Positions 7,104-11,809 of a DNA stretch of 11,809 nt are shown in pieces. The DNA comes from Fidelibacterota bacterium UBA1134. GTDB taxonomy: Bacteria > Fidelibacterota > Marinisomatia > Marinisomatales > S15-B10. The notes under the pieces were generated by a model that was not told the DNA's origin, ran no database searches, and worked only from the letters and a program-made list of their open reading frames with translations. The stretch spans positions 15,199 through 27,007 of the forward strand of contig DCAL01000035.1 of NCBI GenBank assembly GCA_002311975.1, in the 5' to 3' direction. Numbering within the stretch: the stretch's first letter is position 1; each line of letters starts with the position of its first letter. A program made the translations under genes and the position numbers.

Positions 7104-7921
7104 TTCGCCCCAGCCGGACGGTTGTCCAGTGCTGCATTGATTCTTATCCTGTATTCTTGCGCCGCCGACCGTATGGCAGGTACGCTCTGATCTCCGGCAT
7201 ACATGATGGCGCGAGAGACATTTATGAGAGCGACCCCGCCTTCGTTGCCCGCCCGGACACTCTCTGCCAGATCGCCGCCTTGAGCACCCACACCGGGAAT
7301 CAGAAAGGGCATACCGCCCGCCGCTCGCCTCACTTCTGCTACCACTTCACTCCTGGTGGCCCCTACCACGAGTCCGCAGTTCTCCATTCGATTAAGCTCT
7401 AACGCCATTGCGATCACTTTCTCATAGACGAACCCGTTGCCCGTCACTTGCAATTGTACATCCGCCGCTCCCTCATTTGATGTCACGCAGAGGACAAATG
7501 CCCCTTTATCGGCCCGGGTGAGAAAAGGCTCGACCGCGTCCCCACCCATATACGGATTGACTGTTACTGCATCAAAACCCATCTCGCCGAGAATCGCATC
7601 CGCGTAGTGCTTTGCCGAGTTGGCGATATCGCCTCGTTTTGCATCGGCGATGACCAATCGACGCCCATCAATTTGCCGCACGACCTCCTCCAGCCAGCGA
7701 TACGCCTCAGCGCCAAAACGCTCGTAGAAGGCGAAGTTCACCTTGTAGGCAGCGGCTGAATCCAAGGTGGCATCGATGACCTTGCCCACGTAATCCTTAA
7801 GGTCTTCGATCGATGGTGAAGAGAGCTGAGAAAGGCGGTCGGCGTCAATGTCCAGCCCCACGCAAAGACGGGAATTTGACCGCTCTATGTGATGGAGAAG
7901 GATGTTCGAGAAAGAATCCAC
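7100..7921 (-). CDS. pyrF: Orotidine 5'-phosphate decarboxylase, type II
   Basis: The enzyme decarboxylates OMP to UMP, the last step of de novo pyrimidine synthesis. From the GTG at 7919-7921 the protein has 273 residues, as usual for the type II (mycobacterial-like) family. It opens SFSNILLHHIERSNSRLCVGLD, the typical family N terminus. The catalytic motif is IADAKRGDI (91-99) with Lys95 between the two aspartates. VNPYMGGDAVEPFL, CVTSNEG and the phosphate-binding PGVGAQGGD follow in the expected order. The start is uncertain: no Shine-Dalgarno precedes the GTG, and the frame stays open to a TTG at 8024-8026, which has GGAG 5 bases upstream and would add 35 residues that do not look like the family. 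The stop overlaps pyrE. Confidence 0.93.
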   Translation of the reverse strand: MDSFSNILLHHIERSNSRLCVGLDIDADRLSQLSSPSIEDLKDYVGKVIDATLDSAAAYKVNFAFYERFGAEAYRWLEEVVRQIDGRRLVIADAKRGDIANSAKHYADAILGEMGFDAVTVNPYMGGDAVEPFLTRADKGAFVLCVTSNEGAADVQLQVTGNGFVYEKVIAMALELNRMENCGLVVGATRSEVVAEVRRAAGGMPFLIPGVGAQGGDLAESVRAGNEGGVALINVSRAIMYAGDQSVPAIRSAAQEYRIRINAALDNRPAGAK

Positions 7922-8272
7922 AGACGAAAAATTACGCCGGCCCCTTGGGGGAAACAATTGAAACCACTTCAGCCAGACAGGCGGGCAGGCATCCTTTACT
8001 CCGGCCCGTAAATCGATGTGTAACAATGGAGCTCCGACTTTTCCGAAGGATCCCTGGATCGGAGGAATTGTTGCGGTCTAATGTAATTTGGAGTGCGACA
8101 ATGGCGCGAAGCGTAATTGTTGCAGATCTGAGATGGAACTATTACTACCGTTGTATCAATGTTTCGAAATGATTTCTCTCGAAAATTTGAATTAGCCATC
8201 GGTGATTCCGGCCGCGCGAGCAGGTGGCCGCTGGCAGATTAACAAAAAAAAGGCCGAAAGAAGAATTCAAGA
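7922..8272 (-). other. Leader region of the pyr operon, no convincing gene
   Basis: These 351 bases separate the VOC-protein gene from pyrF. Short reading frames here have no family resemblance. A run of eight T lies at 8244-8251 on the minus strand, 21 bases after the VOC stop, but no GC-rich stem precedes it, so it is a poor terminator. A GC-rich inverted repeat lies near 8204-8225. A short C/G hairpin sits at about 7939-7949, just before pyrF, followed by TAATTTTT. The operon promoter should be here, but I cannot pick a credible -35/-10 pair. No PyrR-type antiterminator is evident by eye. Confidence 0.4.
8032..8064 (-). other. Inverted repeat in the pyrF leader
   Basis: CTCCGA and TCGGAG form a 6-bp stem around 21 bases that contain the palindrome GGATCC and a small TTCGG turn. 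The 3' arm contains the GGAG that could serve the alternative TTG start of pyrF, so the hairpin could hide that site. This may be chance. Confidence 0.3.
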
Positions 8273-8641
8273 TTACAATCCTCCCCTGGAAAATTCACTA
8301 AGCTCAATCTCATAGTCGCTGGGATCGATTATATAAACAGACCTCGAATGTTCCCACGGAACCATTCCATACGGCATCGAGATATTCATCTCTTCGCACT
8401 TGGCAACGATGTCATCGAAGTTCTCCACATGAAAACCGAGGTGACTGATCCCATCATCAATCTCGAGACCGGCATCTTCGTAAATGCAAAGTTTGACAGT
8501 ATAATTACCGATATTGACTGAATCCTGATCCGGCTGTTCTTTGCGAATCTCGAATCCGAACAGTTCTCCGAAGAATTCAATACTCTCCTGCAAATTCTTT
8601 ACGATCATGTTGATATGATCGATGGATGTAGCCTTCAACAT
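8273..8641 (-). CDS. VOC-superfamily (glyoxalase-fold) metalloprotein
   Basis: This is a 122-residue single-domain protein with paired beta-alpha-beta-beta-beta modules of the vicinal-oxygen-chelate fold. The probable metal ligands are His9 (SIDHINM), His67 (ISHLGFHV) and Glu113 (DYEIELSEF), in the layout of glyoxalase I, FosA and related enzymes. IDPSDYEIEL is the common glyoxalase C-terminal motif. The substrate cannot be told from sequence: methylglyoxal-type thiol adducts, a small-molecule epimerisation, or thiol transfer to an antibiotic all use this fold. The ATG at 8639-8641 is chosen because AAGGAGG lies 9 bases upstream; the frame extends 22 codons further, but through an unconserved basic stretch. 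It stands alone, 167 bases after the barrel protein gene and 351 bases before pyrF. Confidence 0.85.
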   Translation of the reverse strand: MLKATSIDHINMIVKNLQESIEFFGELFGFEIRKEQPDQDSVNIGNYTVKLCIYEDAGLEIDDGISHLGFHVENFDDIVAKCEEMNISMPYGMVPWEHSRSVYIIDPSDYEIELSEFSRGGL

Positions 8642-8650
8642 AGCATCAAG

Positions 8651-8657
8651 CCTCCTT
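8651..8657 (-). promoter_or_regulatory. Strong ribosome binding site deciding the VOC-protein start
   Basis: AAGGAGG lies 9 bases before the ATG at 8639-8641, the closest match to the Shine-Dalgarno consensus in the window. It would be inside the coding region if the longer upstream start were used. Confidence 0.75.
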
Positions 8658-8808
8658 TCTGAGTCCAGCCAGTTTTTTCTCGGTTGCCGCGGTGTCTGCG
8701 TTGTCACTTAAATGTAAGAATCGCGGGGCAACTTGTGCACCTTGTTCTTAGCAATTGTCTTCCGATCGCATCTTACACTCCCAAGTCGTAGCGGTGAATC
8801 AATACGCA

Positions 8809-11709
8809 TCAAAACTCCAGGCTAATCTGGAATTCACCCTCTCCCTCCCGCAGCCGATAGGCGTAGACCAGCGACAGGGGCAAGATGAACGGCAGATGCA
8901 GAATAGATGATTCAAAAGTGGCGGCGATACCGATGGTGAGATAATCGTGCACGTCGCTCTTGTCTTCGCCTCTAAGCCAGTCTCCGAACGCTGTCAGAGA
9001 AACCCGCTTCACATATCCCAATCGATACCAGCCAAGTAAGGGAAGTTCATCAATTCCGCCGTCGGGATATGCCAACGGAATCTTGTAGCGGGCGCCGAAT
9101 CTGGTCAACCGGTCGTGGAAACGATATTTGAAACCAAGAGGCATCTGAATGAGACTTCTGAAAGGATGTCCTTCATCTTTTTTCCGTTCCCATGCAAAAG
9201 ATAATCTGAGGCCATCATGCCTCAGCAAACCGGGCAGGAAAAGACCAGCGCTGATGTGGGTGCGGCTGCCGCGGAACTCGCTCTCGAACGGCGTAGTCGT
9301 CAGGGAGAGATTCAAAGTGGCGCCCTGTCTGGACTGAACGTCTCTCGCTGCTCCTTCGCGAAACAGCGAGTAGCGCGCCTCAAACGTAAGCGGGAAGAGA
9401 GTTCCATCACTGGCACGGTTGGGCAGCGTCGTGTCAGGAAGGTCTTCCCTTTCGGGCCAGCTAACCTGGACCATGTGACCGGTCGTATTGACGCCCTGAA
9501 CTATACCGCTCAACATCAGTGCTTCACTGTTAACACCGACCTTTCTATTGATAACAGGTATTGTTCCTTGAACATCAAAGCTGGTCTCAGTCCACGTATG
9601 GATGACATGGCTCTTAGCGCTATCGGCAGGACCCACCTGAATAGTAACAGTGTCAGGCTGTACTCTCCCGCCCCAGCCGATACCTCCCTGAATTATGGGA
9701 TACCATCCCAAGTAGACCGCATTCGCCTGCGAGAACGACCGCTCTTCATTCCGGTTATAGGTCACTTTTCCTGTGACAGAAGTGGTTCCCAACACGTTGG
9801 AAGAAGTGATTGAAAACTCCGGCTGTGTCTCATCTGGGAAAATGTTCCAGCTGTGAAAATTGATCATCGCTCTCAAACCGCCGTAGTCTTCAACGTCGAA
9901 CTGTTCTTGCGGTATTTGGGCCGGGGTGATCGGTTCAGTCACTCCCTCCTGGCCCATGAGGGGCCCGTAGTAGGCCGGATCACTTGCTTTCACCTCAGTC
10001 AGCGGCGTCCACTTTTGAGGATCAAGAAGGAGCTTTACGACACGATTTCCCAGTCGGTTGAAATCGTTGTAGATGAGATAATTACCATCCTTTGAAACCG
10101 TCGGATTGTATGCACCAACTCTTGCTGAAGTAATCTGATAGCGATCACCGGTGGATATATGGACAGCATAAAGGTTGTCGATGCCGGAAAAGGGCGACTC
10201 ATAAATAAGATACTCCTCGTAGAAGACAGGACGCAGAATATCCTCCCACAATTCCTCAGTGACAGACTCCGTCCCGCCTGTCTCCACATGGAAAATATAG
10301 ATCGCCTTGCCGTTATACCCGTGCGCCGTGAACGCTACTTCCTTGCCGTCCGGCGACCAGCTGGGAAACATTATAGTTCCATTTTCAGCACTCGGATAAC
10401 GGTACAACAATTCACCTGAATCCGAATGGAGGATTACAAGGAAACACTCTCGCGTTTCGCTGAACTCCACGGCCGCTACTTTTCTGCCGTCAGGAGAGAG
10501 AGCCGGCGAATAGGTGCGAACTTTTTCGGTCAATTGCCGCCGCTCACCCGACTGGATATCATAGATTACGAGATTGGCCCAGCTCTGTTGCGACCATCTT
10601 TTGTCAGGCTGAAGCTCCGTCCAGATGACCTTTCCCGCAGCAATTTGAACTCCAAATACACTCGCGTGTGATGGTATCTGAACAATGGCCTTTTCTGAGC
10701 CGTCCTCATTCAGCTTCACCAGAGAAGTAACATCAGCTAGTCCGTTTTTCAGCGCATACAGATTTCCTTCCTTGTCATAGCCCGGGTAGTCATAATCTGT
10801 TTTCACATCGTGTAATTCAGAACTCAGAACCTCGAACGAGTTGAATTGAAGATCATTTGACTGTCTCGCCCAGATCTGTGTGAGTTCGTCCATGGTATCG
10901 CCGTACAGTTGTCTGATAGTTCTGCCTGTCATTTTTTTCGCCGCGATTCCAAACGGATAGAAGGGATTTCTCACAAGCGGCCAACGCATCGTTCCGGCCA
11001 GAATCTGAGGCCACGCATCTTTGCCATACTTGCGGCGGACGTATGTCGTCATAAGATAGCCGTAGTGATAGTGGTCGGGAGTGTAATCTCTGTAAGAGCC
11101 GTGCAGCGTTTTCCTGTAATCGTAACGGATTCCCTGCAGGAGATTCGCTCTGATGTCACGATCGAAGACAGGAATCCTCCCGCGGCCGCTGCCGGTGAAA
11201 GCGGTCTCGATTCCTACCGCATCCCCCTCCCAGAACCAGGGCGGCACCATGAATGAGCTGGCCATATTCTGCATCGACTCCCCGCCGAGAAATTTGAAAA
11301 GTCTGTTGACTCCCCGATTCAGATATTCATACTGGACCATGTGGCGCCCTTCGTGGAGTGCCAGCAACTGATACCACTCCGTGATCCCTATTTCTTTCGC
11401 GGGGAACGGGATATGATACCACACCGACTTCCAAGGCGCTTGAGATACGTAAGCGTTGGGAACAGCACTGCGATTGCGCAGCAGCAGAGGAATTTTTCTG
11501 TGACGACTCCCCAGTGATGCCGAAACTTTCGCGTAGGTATACTCTACAGTATTTGCGGCACGGTTTGCCTCCGCGGCGAGTTCCTCAGGAAATATAATCC
11601 TGTAGTGGAGAGTCTCGATCTTCCTCCACTTGATCCCGGGCGGATCCTGACCAAAGGCAGCGCCGACGATTAAAAAAACAAGCAGCGTATGGCAAGCCGA
11701 TTTGAGCAT
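8809..11709 (-). CDS. Exported HExxH metallopeptidase-like / WD40-like propeller / outer-membrane barrel protein
   Basis: This is a 966-residue protein. Residues 1-20 are a signal peptide with cleavage likely at AFG-Q. Residues about 25-290 resemble the gluzincin (peptidase MA) fold: LLALHEGRHMVQY gives HEGRH at 119-123, and PPWFWEGDA gives Glu161 as the likely third zinc ligand. Residues about 300-560 are PD40/TolB-type propeller blades, seen in ALSPDGRKVAAVEF (404-417), SWSPDGKEVAFTAHG (450-464) and VSKDGNYLIYNDF (538-550). Residues about 600-966 are alternating beta strands ending in EGEFQISLEF, whose terminal Phe suits an outer-membrane barrel signal. I infer a protein anchored in the outer membrane with the peptidase-like and propeller domains outside the barrel. 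Catalysis and substrate are unproven. The ATG has no Shine-Dalgarno. No terminator is visible after its stop. Confidence 0.85.
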   Translation of the reverse strand: MLKSACHTLLVFLIVGAAFGQDPPGIKWRKIETLHYRIIFPEELAAEANRAANTVEYTYAKVSASLGSRHRKIPLLLRNRSAVPNAYVSQAPWKSVWYHIPFPAKEIGITEWYQLLALHEGRHMVQYEYLNRGVNRLFKFLGGESMQNMASSFMVPPWFWEGDAVGIETAFTGSGRGRIPVFDRDIRANLLQGIRYDYRKTLHGSYRDYTPDHYHYGYLMTTYVRRKYGKDAWPQILAGTMRWPLVRNPFYPFGIAAKKMTGRTIRQLYGDTMDELTQIWARQSNDLQFNSFEVLSSELHDVKTDYDYPGYDKEGNLYALKNGLADVTSLVKLNEDGSEKAIVQIPSHASVFGVQIAAGKVIWTELQPDKRWSQQSWANLVIYDIQSGERRQLTEKVRTYSPALSPDGRKVAAVEFSETRECFLVILHSDSGELLYRYPSAENGTIMFPSWSPDGKEVAFTAHGYNGKAIYIFHVETGGTESVTEELWEDILRPVFYEEYLIYESPFSGIDNLYAVHISTGDRYQITSARVGAYNPTVSKDGNYLIYNDFNRLGNRVVKLLLDPQKWTPLTEVKASDPAYYGPLMGQEGVTEPITPAQIPQEQFDVEDYGGLRAMINFHSWNIFPDETQPEFSITSSNVLGTTSVTGKVTYNRNEERSFSQANAVYLGWYPIIQGGIGWGGRVQPDTVTIQVGPADSAKSHVIHTWTETSFDVQGTIPVINRKVGVNSEALMLSGIVQGVNTTGHMVQVSWPEREDLPDTTLPNRASDGTLFPLTFEARYSLFREGAARDVQSRQGATLNLSLTTTPFESEFRGSRTHISAGLFLPGLLRHDGLRLSFAWERKKDEGHPFRSLIQMPLGFKYRFHDRLTRFGARYKIPLAYPDGGIDELPLLGWYRLGYVKRVSLTAFGDWLRGEDKSDVHDYLTIGIAATFESSILHLPFILPLSLVYAYRLREGEGEFQISLEF

Positions 11710-11719
11710 GGAGGAGTTT

Positions 11720-11750
11720 AGTAAAGAAAACTGACTCAGTGGAATTACAA
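11720..11750 (-). promoter_or_regulatory. Weak candidate promoter for the HExxH-propeller-barrel gene
   Basis: On the minus strand TTGTAA (11745-11750) and TTTACT (11720-11725) are 19 bases apart, 10 bases before the start codon. The spacing is long and the leader would be almost absent, so this is tentative. The bases just before the ATG are CTCCTCC, the opposite of a Shine-Dalgarno. Confidence 0.2.
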
Positions 11751-11809
11751 TCAGAGAAGAAGCTGATGATTGCTGAATATGGGTGGAGGCTCCGGAGGAG
11801 GCCCGCCTA
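11751..11809 (-). CDS. Possible end of an upstream gene, Gly/Pro-rich tail (partial)
   Basis: The minus strand reads GGPPPEPPPIFSNHQLLL and a TGA at 11751-11753, 41 bases before the next start, and all other genes share this strand. The opposite strand, however, begins MGGGSGGGPP at 11779, an equally suggestive N terminus. With only 18 codons I cannot decide which, if either, is real. The stretch includes the palindrome CTCCGGAG. Confidence 0.2.
   Translation of the reverse strand, partial: GGPPPEPPPIFSNHQLLL

Noticed and set aside
7975..7995. CAGACAGGCGGGCAGGC stretch considered as a dispersed palindromic repeat
   Set aside because: Only one copy is visible and it is not a clean palindrome, so a repeat family cannot be claimed from this window.
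7996..8199. 67-codon minus-strand frame in the pyrF leader
   Set aside because: No start signal, no family resemblance and biased toward residues expected from non-coding DNA. Treated as leader.
8204..8225. GC-rich inverted repeat (CGGCCGC ... GTGGCCG) considered as a terminator
   Set aside because: It has a 7-bp stem with one G-T pair but no T-run on either side in the right orientation.
8244..8251. Run of eight T on the minus strand after the VOC gene, considered as a terminator
   Set aside because: No stable GC-rich stem directly precedes it. Only short AT-rich pairings can be drawn.
9217..9813. 198-codon open frame on the plus strand opposite the barrel of the HExxH protein
   Set aside because: No domain resemblance and it overlaps a frame with clear strand periodicity and a C-terminal Phe.

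Overview
The window reads as chromosomal DNA from a Gram-negative bacterium with an outer membrane. It probably belongs to the Fibrobacteres-Chlorobi-Bacteroidetes side of the tree, for example Neomarinimicrobiota/Marinimicrobia or a related candidate phylum. This is inferred from a gingipain-type (C25) protease, a fragment resembling the FlgD-like C-terminal domain of secreted proteins, long exported proteins ending in beta-barrels, and several starts without a Shine-Dalgarno sequence. No marker gene settles the taxonomy. Every gene I can support lies on the minus strand, so transcription runs from high to low coordinates. I see no tRNA, rRNA, insertion sequence, phage gene or CRISPR array.

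Layout in transcription order. (1) 11751-11809: the edge of something unresolved, rich in Gly/Pro codons. (2) 8809-11709: a 966-residue exported protein with an HExxH metallopeptidase-like domain, a WD40-like (PD40) propeller and a C-terminal outer-membrane barrel. (3) 8273-8641: a small VOC/glyoxalase-fold metalloprotein with a strong ribosome binding site. (4) 7922-8272: 351 bases without a convincing gene, the likely leader of the next operon. (5) 7921-4315: a tight operon of pyrF (type II OMP decarboxylase), pyrE (orotate phosphoribosyltransferase), a cyclophilin-type lipoprotein, a patatin-like phospholipase and, after a 91-base gap, a membrane-anchored TlpA/ResA-type thioredoxin. The first three junctions are 4-base stop/start overlaps. 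A clear intrinsic terminator closes the operon at 4262-4289. (6) 1291-4242: an M1-family zinc peptidase fused to a C-terminal barrel with Omp85/BamA hallmarks. (7) 1073-1290: a gap holding what looks like the leftover 3' end of a FlgD-like sorting domain. (8) 1-1072: the 5' part of a C25 (gingipain-family) protease that runs off the left edge.

Functionally the window joins housekeeping pyrimidine synthesis (the last two steps to UMP) to cell-envelope functions: lipoprotein folding, lipid hydrolysis and extracytoplasmic thiol chemistry. It is flanked by three exported peptidase-type proteins, two of which carry their own outer-membrane barrel. The most unusual points are the M1-Omp85-like fusion, the HExxH-propeller-barrel protein, the orphan sorting-domain fragment, and the terminator that leaves almost no room for a promoter before the M1 gene.
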